A stretch of DNA of 8,016 nucleotides, from NCBI GenBank assembly GCA_947594095.1, contig CANQEA010000058.1, positions 1 to 8,016 of the forward strand, given 5' to 3'. Positions 1-5,209 of the stretch are shown piece by piece. This DNA comes from an uncultured Clostridia bacterium. Its GTDB lineage: Bacteria; Bacillota_A; Clostridia; TANB77; CAG-508. Each line of letters begins with the position of its first letter. Position 1 is the first letter of the stretch. The notes under the pieces were generated by a model. The model was given only the letters and a program-made list of their open reading frames with translations. It did no database searches and was not told the origin of the DNA. The position numbers and the translations under genes are program-made.

Positions 1-491
1 AAGTGATAAAAAAACAAGATGGATATACAAAAGAATTTGAACTGTTACATCAAGTAGTCAAAAAACAAGACGAGATGACAAAAGAATTTGAACTATTACA
101 TCAAGTAGCCAAAAAACAAGACGAAATGACAAAAGAATTTGAACTGTTACATCAAGTAGCCAAAAAGCAAGACGAAATGGCAAAAGATATTAAGCAGTTG
201 TATAAAAATCAAGATAAAATGACAAAAGACATTGAGCAATTACGTAAAGAAATGCATGAACGTACAGATTTTATTCAAAAGGAACAAATGTATATAAAAG
301 ACGAATTAAGAAAGATAAGTCAAAGTGTTGCTGTAATTCAAGTAGAACATGGAGAAAAGTTATCAATCTTATTTGATGCATATACAGTTACTTCAGAGAA
401 ATTTGAAAATCATGAAAAAGAAATTAATTTTTGTAAAAACAAATTAGATCAACATGACAATGAATTATACTATTTAAAATTAAAAGCATAA
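1..491 (+). CDS. Repeat-containing coiled-coil protein, 5' end missing
   Basis: Function is not recognised. The readable part is about 162 residues, almost all predicted helix, highly charged and rich in K, E, Q and D. It starts with three near-identical 17-residue units (KKQDEMTKEFELLHQVA pattern) and a diverged fourth. A non-repeated helical part follows, containing IQVEHGEKLSILFDAY and a C-terminal stretch with heptad-like spacing (FENHEKEINFCKNKLDQHDNELYYLKLK). There is no signal peptide or membrane segment in the visible part. GTG at 3 is the only early start-like codon, but it aligns with the Val codon that ends every repeat unit, so the frame almost certainly continues upstream of the window. 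The stop is TAA at 489-491, followed by a hairpin terminator. A structural or scaffold role is possible by analogy with other coiled-coil proteins, but this is inference only. Confidence 0.75.
   Translation, partial: VIKKQDGYTKEFELLHQVVKKQDEMTKEFELLHQVAKKQDEMTKEFELLHQVAKKQDEMAKDIKQLYKNQDKMTKDIEQLRKEMHERTDFIQKEQMYIKDELRKISQSVAVIQVEHGEKLSILFDAYTVTSEKFENHEKEINFCKNKLDQHDNELYYLKLKA
9..212 (+). repeat. In-frame 51-bp tandem repeat (four units)
   Basis: Units run at 9-59, 60-110, 111-161 and 162-212, each coding 17 residues. Units 2 and 3 differ at only two third-position-type sites (GAG/GAA and CTA/CTG). Unit 1 differs by a few bases that change EM to GY and the final A to V. Unit 4 keeps KKQDEM but its second half has diverged. 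The repeat may extend left of the window. Confidence 0.9.
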
Positions 492-510
492 AGAAATTTC
501 TAAATTACTC

Positions 511-580
511 AAAAAAAGGCGAACTTACAATTTTCTAAAAAGTAATTTTAAGAAAATCATAAGTTCGCAAATTTTATATT
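511..580. terminator. Bidirectional intrinsic terminator between converging genes
   Basis: GCGAACTTA at 519-527 pairs with TAAGTTCGC at 560-568. After a two-base mismatch, ATTTTCT at 530-536 pairs with AGAAAAT at 551-557, leaving a 14-base loop. Seven A's at 511-517 give a U-tract for transcripts coming from the minus-strand ATPase gene. On the plus strand the hairpin is followed by an A/T-rich tail (569-580) with a shorter T run. It lies between two converging stop codons (491 and 588), as expected for a shared terminator. Confidence 0.8.
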
Positions 581-587
581 TAAAGTA

Positions 588-3101
588 TTATATCCATTCT
601 CCATATCTTTTAATATAGATTTTTTTAGCAAACATTGCAACAAAGCAATATAAAACAGGAACTCCCAAAATGATTGACATATATGGAATAGGAATAGGAA
701 CAAGTCCAATTGCATTACCTAGCCATGTAAATGGAACTACAATACCAATTATGCTTAGTAATATTGACGACAAATATACCATCTTGTGAGCGTTACTTTG
801 TATAAATGGAATTTTAGCTGTTCTTATAATATGCATTCCAAGCAAGTTAGAAACAATGCTATAAGTAAACCATACTGTCTGGAAAAGTGCAGCATCTCTT
901 AAATTAAACACAAACCATAAAAATATAAATACAATCATATCAAATATAGAACTAAGAGGTCCCATAAATAGCATAAACTGTTTTAAACTCTTAATATTAA
1001 ACTTTCTAGGTTTTGCTAAATATTCTTTATCTACGTTATCAAATGGTAGTGTTAATTGACCAAAATCATACAATAATCCTTCAACAAGCAATTGAATAGG
1101 TGTTTCTGGTAAAAATGGTAAAGCAACACTTGCAATAATAACAGACATAACCTCTCCAAAGTTAAAGCTTGTTGCCATCTTAATATATTTCATTAAGTTG
1201 CCAAAGGTTTTTCTGCCTTCTGTTACACCATCTAATAGAACATGTAAATCTTTTTCTAATAAAATAATATCTGCAGATTCTTTCGCAATATCGACGGCTG
1301 TATCTACTGAAATACCAACATCTGAATTTGTAAGAGAAGGGGCATCATTTATTCCATCACCCATATACCCCACAACATTGCCATTTTCCTTAAGAAGTCT
1401 TACTATTCTTGCTTTTTGAATTGGAGAAAGTTTAACAAATATATTTGTATTTCTTAAAAGTCTTAAAATTGCAGTATCTGAAAGCTTTTCAAGCTCATTT
1501 CCTTCTATAATTCTTTTTGAATTAATTCCTACTTTTTTACAAATACATTTTGTAACTTCTAAGTTGTCACCAGTTAAAACAACAACCCTTATACCAGCTT
1601 TATTTAACTTTTCAATAGAAGACTTTGCACTTTCTTTAGGTGGATCTAAAAATCCAATAAACCCAAGAAGAATCATATTTTTCTCATGCTCAACGTGAAA
1701 ATGTTCTATATCTTGAATATCATTTTTCTGACAAACTGCAATAACTCTTAAACCATCTTTATTCATATTTTTAGAAATCTGTTTAATATTCTCTTTAATT
1801 TCTTTTGTTATTGGAGAAACATTTCCTTGGTAATCCACCATAGAACATATTTGTAAAATTTCTTCAACAGCACCTTTTGTAATTAACTGTTTTTTTGTTC
1901 CATCAGTTACCACAACAGACAAACGTCTACGAGTAAAATCAAAAGGAATTTCATCAACTAATTTATATTTAGTTGTAAGTTCTTCCATACCATTTTTAAA
2001 AGCTCTGTTTACAACTGCCTCATCAATATTCCCACGAAGGCCAGTTTGAAAATAAGAATTTAAAAATGCATGTTTTAAAACTCTAAGATCTTCTTGACCA
2101 TGTATATCCAAATACTTTTCAAGTACAATTTTATCTTCAGTTAATGTTCCTGTTTTGTCTGTACACAAAATATTCATTGCACCAAAATTTTGAATCGAAT
2201 CTAATTTTTTTACTATAGTCTTCTTCTTTGACATTCTAACAGCACCTTTAGATAAACTAGAAGACAAAATAACAGGAAGCAAAAGTGGTGTAATACAAAT
2301 TGCAATCGCAACTGCAAATGTAAATGCAGTAACAGCAGAATGTTTCCATGCATTTAAAATAAATACAATAGGTGTTAGTACTAACATGAAACGAATTAGA
2401 AGCTTACTAATATTTTCAACACCTTGTGTAAAAGATGATTTTGGTTTTCCTGTTGTGATAATATTTGCAACTTTACCAAAATAAGTACTATCAGCAGTTT
2501 TAATTACAACACCTTTTGCAGAACCACTAATAACATTTGTTCCCATAAAACAAATTGTATCCAAATCTGAAATATTATCTAATTCATCTATAGAAATCTC
2601 AGAATTAACATTTTTTCTAACAGCATCAGATTCACCGGTTAAAGAAGACTGACCAACATAAAGGTCTTTAGCTTCAATAATTCTTAAGTCAGCTGGAATC
2701 ATACTACCAGCAGATAATACCACTACATCACCTAATACAATTTCTTTAATAGGAATCTGTATTTCTTTTCCATCTCTAATTACTGAGACACTTGTTGCAA
2801 CTAGTTCTTTTAGCTTTTCAGCCGCTTTATTTGAGCGGAACTCTTCAAAAAATTCAAGAAGAGTACTTGCAGTAACAAGTACCAAAATAACAATTATATT
2901 TGCATAACTTGGAACTTCTGCCAAATATACATCTGTGTAAAATAAGATAAGGACAACTCCTAGTAAAATACAATTAAAAGGAGTAAATAAGCTTTCTTTT
3001 AAATAATGATACCATTTTTTTGGCTTAGCACCACGTATTTCATTAAGACCATATTTATGTAAGTTTTCAGAAGCCTCTTCGCTAGAAAGACCGAGACTCT
3101 T
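588..3101 (-). CDS. mgtA: MgtA/MgtB-type P-type ATPase (Mg2+ transport family), main frame of a frameshifted gene
   Basis: This is an integral membrane ion pump of the P-type family, closest in sequence to the magnesium-importing MgtA/MgtB group. Positions below refer to the frame-corrected 868-residue protein read from 3195. TGES of the actuator domain is at about 186-189. The phosphorylation motif DKTGTLT has Asp at about 346. KGAVEE of the nucleotide-binding domain, DPPKES, TGD (about 541) and GDGINDAP (about 612) follow. MgtA-like signatures are CFMGTNVISG, SIQNFGAMNILCTD, YDFGQLTLPFDNVDKEYLAKPRK and the C-terminal FYIKR-like KIYIKRYGEW. About ten membrane segments are expected. The open frame runs up to 3101, where TAA (3104-3102) blocks it. 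Residues upstream of 2924 (GLSSEEASENLHKYGLNEIRG, then the first membrane helix) are clearly family sequence, so TTG at 2924 is not the start. The true N-terminus lies in another frame (3195-3085). As read, the gene is probably inactive unless the shift is a sequence error or is suppressed. The M4 motif is PLLLP instead of PEMLP, so Mg2+ as the substrate is not certain. Confidence 0.9.
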   Translation of the reverse strand, partial: KSLGLSSEEASENLHKYGLNEIRGAKPKKWYHYLKESLFTPFNCILLGVVLILFYTDVYLAEVPSYANIIVILVLVTASTLLEFFEEFRSNKAAEKLKELVATSVSVIRDGKEIQIPIKEIVLGDVVVLSAGSMIPADLRIIEAKDLYVGQSSLTGESDAVRKNVNSEISIDELDNISDLDTICFMGTNVISGSAKGVVIKTADSTYFGKVANIITTGKPKSSFTQGVENISKLLIRFMLVLTPIVFILNAWKHSAVTAFTFAVAIAICITPLLLPVILSSSLSKGAVRMSKKKTIVKKLDSIQNFGAMNILCTDKTGTLTEDKIVLEKYLDIHGQEDLRVLKHAFLNSYFQTGLRGNIDEAVVNRAFKNGMEELTTKYKLVDEIPFDFTRRRLSVVVTDGTKKQLITKGAVEEILQICSMVDYQGNVSPITKEIKENIKQISKNMNKDGLRVIAVCQKNDIQDIEHFHVEHEKNMILLGFIGFLDPPKESAKSSIEKLNKAGIRVVVLTGDNLEVTKCICKKVGINSKRIIEGNELEKLSDTAILRLLRNTNIFVKLSPIQKARIVRLLKENGNVVGYMGDGINDAPSLTNSDVGISVDTAVDIAKESADIILLEKDLHVLLDGVTEGRKTFGNLMKYIKMATSFNFGEVMSVIIASVALPFLPETPIQLLVEGLLYDFGQLTLPFDNVDKEYLAKPRKFNIKSLKQFMLFMGPLSSIFDMIVFIFLWFVFNLRDAALFQTVWFTYSIVSNLLGMHIIRTAKIPFIQSNAHKMVYLSSILLSIIGIVVPFTWLGNAIGLVPIPIPYMSIILGVPVLYCFVAMFAKKIYIKRYGEWI

Positions 3102-3195
3102 TTACATTATATTTTTGTAAAAACTCTTCTTTTGGAAGAATACACTCTTGACCGTACATTTTAGAAACATTAACATCTTCTTTGGTATTTACCAT
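3082..3195 (-). pseudogene. Out-of-frame 5' end of the MgtA-type ATPase gene
   Basis: From ATG at 3195 a 37-codon frame (MVNTKEDVNVSKMYGQ...) runs to TAG at 3084-3082. Its last sensible part, FLQKYNVK, joins naturally to SLGLSSEEASENLHKYGLNEI of the main ATPase frame if one base is removed from the AAAA run at 3100-3103. That gives a continuous 868-residue protein, a normal length for this family. It is therefore the displaced start of the ATPase gene and not a separate small protein. The break is a net +1 base (or -2) relative to the inferred intact gene and sits in a short homopolymer, a common place for a real indel or a sequencing error. Confidence 0.85.
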
Positions 3196-3203
3196 ATAAA
3201 ATC

Positions 3204-3209
3204 ATCTCC
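3204..3209 (-). promoter_or_regulatory. Ribosome binding site fixing the ATPase start at 3195
   Basis: On the minus strand GGAGAT lies eight bases before the ATG at 3195. No such site precedes TTG at 2924. This supports 3195 as the true initiation codon even though the downstream frame is broken. Confidence 0.8.
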
Positions 3210-3218
3210 ATATTCATA

Positions 3219-3227
3219 ATTATACCA
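3219..3227 (-). promoter_or_regulatory. Extended -10 promoter for the ATPase gene
   Basis: The minus strand reads TGGTATAAT here, a perfect -10 hexamer with a TGn extension. The -35 region is poor (GTTTCA at 17-base spacing). The predicted transcript would begin near 3212, giving a leader of only about 17 bases. That leaves room for the ribosome binding site but not for an Mg2+-sensing riboswitch. Confidence 0.6.
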
Positions 3228-3263
3228 CTAATTTTTAAATTTGAAACAAAAAAAATAATTTTG

Positions 3264-3292
3264 TTGATTTTTTTATTGATTTATAGTAAAAT
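3264..3292 (+). promoter_or_regulatory. Sigma-A type promoter of the flavodiiron-rubredoxin operon
   Basis: TTGATT (3264-3269) and TAAAAT (3287-3292) are separated by 17 bases, close to the housekeeping consensus. The start codon follows 28 bases after the -10 box, with GAAAGGGTGAT in between as the ribosome binding site. It is divergent from the ATPase promoter, and the two -10 boxes are about 60 bases apart. Confidence 0.7.
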
Positions 3293-3320
3293 ATTTAAAG
3301 CAAAAGAAAGGGTGATTTAA

Positions 3321-4490
3321 ATGCAAGATACGTATATTACAGAAAACATTAAATTTATTGGAGTAAATGACAAGGAAATTAGATTATTTGAAGGTCAATA
3401 CCATGTGCCAAATGGTATGAGTTATAATTCGTATTTTATAAAAGACGATAAAAACGTAGTTCTAGATACAGTAGACAAAAGAGCAACAGGGGAATGGCTT
3501 AAAAATTTAGAAAAAGAATTAGCTGGAGAACAAATAGATTATTTAATAGTATCTCACTTAGAACCAGATCATGCATATAATATCGGAATTTTAGCAGAAA
3601 AGTATCCTGACATGAAAATTGTAGGAAATGCAATTACATTTAATATGTTACCAAACTTTTTTGAAATTGAAAACTTAGATGCAAGAAAAGTAGTAGTAAA
3701 AGAAGGAGATACATTAAATACTGGTAAACATACTCTTCAATTTTTCATGGCACCAATGGTACATTGGCCAGAAGTCATGGTTACTTATGAACAAAGTGAA
3801 AAAATATTATTTTCAGCAGATGGATTTGGAAAATTTGGAACAATAGATACAGACGAAGATTGGGCTTGTGAAGCACGTAGATACTATTTTGGAATAGTAG
3901 GAAAATATGGAAAACAAGTACAAGACTTGCTAAAAAAAGCAGCAACACTAGATATAAAAATGATATGCCCATTGCATGGACCAATTCTAAAAGAAAACTT
4001 AGGATATTATATAAATAAATATGATATTTGGAGCAGCTATAAACCAGAAGATGAGGGTATACTAATTGCATGCGCATCAATTCATGGAAATACATTAGAT
4101 GCTGCACAAAAAATGAGAGAAATATGTGAACAAAAAAATGCAAAAAAAGTAGTTCTAACAGATTTAGTAAGAGATGATATGGCAGAAGCAATTGAAGACG
4201 CTTTTAGATATGATAAAATAATACTTATGTCATCAAGTTATAATGCAGGATTGTTTCCTCCAATGGAACACTTCCTAAGACATCTAGCAGAAAGAAGCTA
4301 CCAAAATAGAAAAGTTGCAATTATTGAAAATGGTTCTTGGGCACCATCTAGTGGAAAAAAGATGAAAGAAATCTTGCAAGAAATGAAAGATGTTGATATA
4401 ATAGGTGAGACAATTACAATCAAATCAACTATGAATGATAACAACATAGCTCAAATGGAAAAATTAGCAGATGAAATAATTAAAGCTTAG
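3321..4490 (+). CDS. fprA: Flavodiiron protein (A-type flavoprotein, O2/NO reductase)
   Basis: This cytoplasmic enzyme is expected to reduce O2 to water, or NO to N2O, with electrons from rubredoxin, protecting an anaerobe from oxygen or nitrosative stress. The 389 residues match the two-domain class A family. The N-terminal metallo-beta-lactamase-like domain (about 1-245) carries the di-iron ligands: H79, E81, D83 and H84 in SHLEPDHA, H148 in MVHWPEVMVTY, D167 in FSADGFGKFG and H219 in CPLHG. The C-terminal flavodoxin domain (about 246-389) has the FMN-phosphate loop ASIHGNT and the typical SSYNAGLFPPMEHFL and IIENGSWAPSSGKKM segments. All expected iron ligands are present, so the enzyme looks active. 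The gene is followed directly by rubredoxin, whose ribosome binding site starts at the base after its TAG. Whether O2 or NO is the main substrate cannot be told from sequence. Confidence 0.97.
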   Translation: MQDTYITENIKFIGVNDKEIRLFEGQYHVPNGMSYNSYFIKDDKNVVLDTVDKRATGEWLKNLEKELAGEQIDYLIVSHLEPDHAYNIGILAEKYPDMKIVGNAITFNMLPNFFEIENLDARKVVVKEGDTLNTGKHTLQFFMAPMVHWPEVMVTYEQSEKILFSADGFGKFGTIDTDEDWACEARRYYFGIVGKYGKQVQDLLKKAATLDIKMICPLHGPILKENLGYYINKYDIWSSYKPEDEGILIACASIHGNTLDAAQKMREICEQKNAKKVVLTDLVRDDMAEAIEDAFRYDKIILMSSSYNAGLFPPMEHFLRHLAERSYQNRKVAIIENGSWAPSSGKKMKEILQEMKDVDIIGETITIKSTMNDNNIAQMEKLADEIIKA

Positions 4491-4502
4491 GGAGGTGAAG
4501 AT

Positions 4503-4643
4503 ATGAGCAAATATAAATGTACAATTTGTGGACATATTTATGATGAAGAAGTAGAAGGAATAAAATTTGAAGACTTACCAGATGATTGGACATGTCCAGT
4601 ATGTGGTGTAGGAAAAGATTTATTTGAAAAAGTAGAAGAATAA
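4503..4643 (+). CDS. Rubredoxin, short-loop type
   Basis: A 46-residue one-iron electron carrier of the cytoplasm, most likely the electron donor of the flavodiiron protein encoded just upstream. The Fe(Cys)4 site is formed by C6-x-x-C9 and C31-x-x-C34, in the usual contexts [11 protein letters not shown] and [15 protein letters not shown]. Canonical rubredoxins have about 52-54 residues and 29 residues between the two CxxC pairs. Here there are 21, so the loop after YD is shortened by about eight residues. A similar short loop is known from the 45-residue Desulfovibrio desulfuricans rubredoxin, so this is a family variant and not damage. A very strong GGAGGTG at 4491-4497 lies six bases before the ATG, just after the stop of the upstream gene, so the two genes form one operon. 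Confidence 0.95.
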   Translation: MSKYKCTICGHIYDEEVEGIKFEDLPDDWTCPVCGVGKDLFEKVEE

Positions 4644-4645
4644 TA

Positions 4646-4682
4646 AAATGTCGCATAGGGGACGTTTCCTTATGCGACATTT
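4646..4682 (+). terminator. Long hairpin after the rubredoxin gene, possible terminator
   Basis: AAATGTCGCATA (4646-4657) pairs perfectly with TATGCGACATTT (4671-4682). Three further pairs (one G-U) extend the stem to 15, with loop GACGTTT. It begins three bases after the rubredoxin stop, a normal place for a terminator. The right arm is not followed by a good T run, so termination efficiency is uncertain, and the hairpin may instead be a repeat element. Confidence 0.55.
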
Positions 4683-4699
4683 ATGTCGTAATTGGGACA
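4649..4699. repeat. Candidate small palindromic/dispersed element
   Basis: The hairpin arm TGTCGCATAGGGGACG (4649-4664) is imperfectly repeated as TGTCGTAATTGGGACA (4684-4699), 11 of 16 bases identical and 35 bases apart. The core GGGGACGTTTCC looks like GC-rich islands seen in small intergenic palindromes of Firmicutes genomes, from memory and unchecked. Its base composition differs from the surrounding A/T-rich DNA. Confidence 0.3.
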
Positions 4700-4704
4700 C
4701 ATCT

Positions 4705-4735
4705 TTGTTATAAAGATATTAAATATGGTTATAAT
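4705..4735 (+). promoter_or_regulatory. Probable thioredoxin promoter with overlapping inverted repeat
   Basis: A perfect TATAAT at 4730-4735 lies 19 bases after TTGTTA (4705-4710), a slightly long spacer. The -35 box sits inside a 6-base inverted repeat, ATCTTT (4701-4706) and AAAGAT (4712-4717), which could bind a regulator. No regulator is identified. Confidence 0.5.
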
Positions 4736-4773
4736 ACAATAAAGAATTATATAACAAGATTAATTCATATTGG

Positions 4774-4779
4774 AAAGGG
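4774..4779 (+). promoter_or_regulatory. Ribosome binding site fixing the thioredoxin start at 4791
   Basis: AAAGGG lies 11 bases before ATG 4791. A TTG at 4770 in the same frame would put this site inside the gene and has no site of its own, so 4791 is preferred. Confidence 0.65.
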
Positions 4780-4790
4780 ATGTAATTAAA

Positions 4791-5105
4791 ATGGAAGTTT
4801 TAAAAATAACAGAAAGTAACTTTGAAGAAGAGGTTTTACAAAATCAAAAACAAACATTAGTTGATTTTTATGCAGATTGGTGTGGACCATGTCAAATGAT
4901 GGCTCAGGTTATTGAAAAAATTGCAAAGGAAGTACCTGAAAATATACAAATTGGTAAAGTAAATGTAGATGAAAATCAAGAATTAGCTATAAAATATGAT
5001 GTTGAAAGTATTCCAACACTTATTTTGTTTGAAGATGGAAAAGAAAAAAAGAGATTATTAGGAGTAAGAGACAAACAAGAAATTTTAGATGAAATGTTAA
5101 AATAA
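4791..5105 (+). CDS. trxA: Thioredoxin
   Basis: A 104-residue cytoplasmic thiol-disulfide oxidoreductase that reduces disulfides in target proteins and is itself reduced by thioredoxin reductase, which is not in this window. The active site WCGPC is at residues 30-34 in the standard context LVDFYADWCGPCQMM. The conserved cis-proline is P75 in ESIPTLILF. Length and motif order fit a complete classical thioredoxin, with no signal peptide. The start is taken at ATG 4791, which gives the usual short N-terminus (MEVLKITESNFEEEV). The gene has its own likely promoter and no clear terminator before the aldolase promoter. Lying after the flavodiiron-rubredoxin operon, it fits a redox-defence neighbourhood, but co-regulation is inference. 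Confidence 0.96.
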   Translation: MEVLKITESNFEEEVLQNQKQTLVDFYADWCGPCQMMAQVIEKIAKEVPENIQIGKVNVDENQELAIKYDVESIPTLILFEDGKEKKRLLGVRDKQEILDEMLK

Positions 5106-5123
5106 AAAATGTTGTAAATAATA

Positions 5124-5152
5124 TTGACAGAACAATTTTTTAGAAATAAAAT
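5124..5152 (+). promoter_or_regulatory. Near-consensus promoter of the aldolase gene
   Basis: A perfect TTGACA (5124-5129), a 17-base spacer and TAAAAT (5147-5152) form the strongest promoter match in the window. It is consistent with high expression of a glycolytic gene. Transcription would start near 5159, about 50 bases before the start codon. Confidence 0.8.
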
Positions 5153-5199
5153 AAGAAAGATAAAGTTATTAAAAATACAAAGGCAATTAAGCCAGAAAT

Positions 5200-5206
5200 G
5201 GAGGAG
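5200..5206 (+). promoter_or_regulatory. Ribosome binding site fixing the aldolase start at 5210
   Basis: GGAGGAG ends three bases before ATG 5210, and its GGAGG core ends five bases before. The in-frame ATG at 5198 overlaps this site and has no comparable site upstream, so 5210 is the better start. Confidence 0.8.
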
Positions 5207-5209
5207 TTT

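Noticed and set aside
3..5. GTG at 3 as the start of the coiled-coil gene
   Set aside because: It aligns with the Val codon at the end of each 17-residue repeat and has no visible ribosome binding site, so it is internal to a longer frame.
9..212. CRISPR-like array
   Set aside because: The 51-base units are directly adjacent, have no unique spacers and stay in a coding frame.
1198..1419. Plus-strand 73-codon frame inside the ATPase gene
   Set aside because: It is a shadow of the conserved GDGINDAP region on the other strand, with no ribosome binding site.
2922..2924. TTG at 2924 (minus strand) as the start of the P-type ATPase
   Set aside because: There is no ribosome binding site upstream, and clear family sequence continues upstream to 3101 and, after one shift, to ATG 3195.
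3100..3103. Programmed -1 frameshift in the ATPase gene
   Set aside because: Joining the frames needs a +1 (or -2) shift. A -1 slip on the A run leads to the third frame, and no known +1 recoding signal is visible.
3781..4191. Open frame on the minus strand across the flavodiiron gene, and similar antisense frames at 4480-4680, 5140-5331, 5746-6132, 6704-7033, 7095-7277 and 7287-7580
   Set aside because: All lie opposite strong coding genes or their immediate flanks, have low-complexity Leu/Ile/Phe/Ser-rich translations and lack convincing starts.
4770..4772. TTG 4770 as thioredoxin start
   Set aside because: It places the AAAGGG site inside the gene. ATG 4791 gives the usual thioredoxin N-terminus.
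5104..5141. Terminator between thioredoxin and the aldolase gene
   Set aside because: Only A/T pairing with a bulge and a core of about four mixed pairs is possible, and the region contains the aldolase -35 box.
5198..5200. ATG 5198 as aldolase start
   Set aside because: It overlaps the strong GGAGGAG site that serves ATG 5210, and MLVTTKEM is the usual family start.
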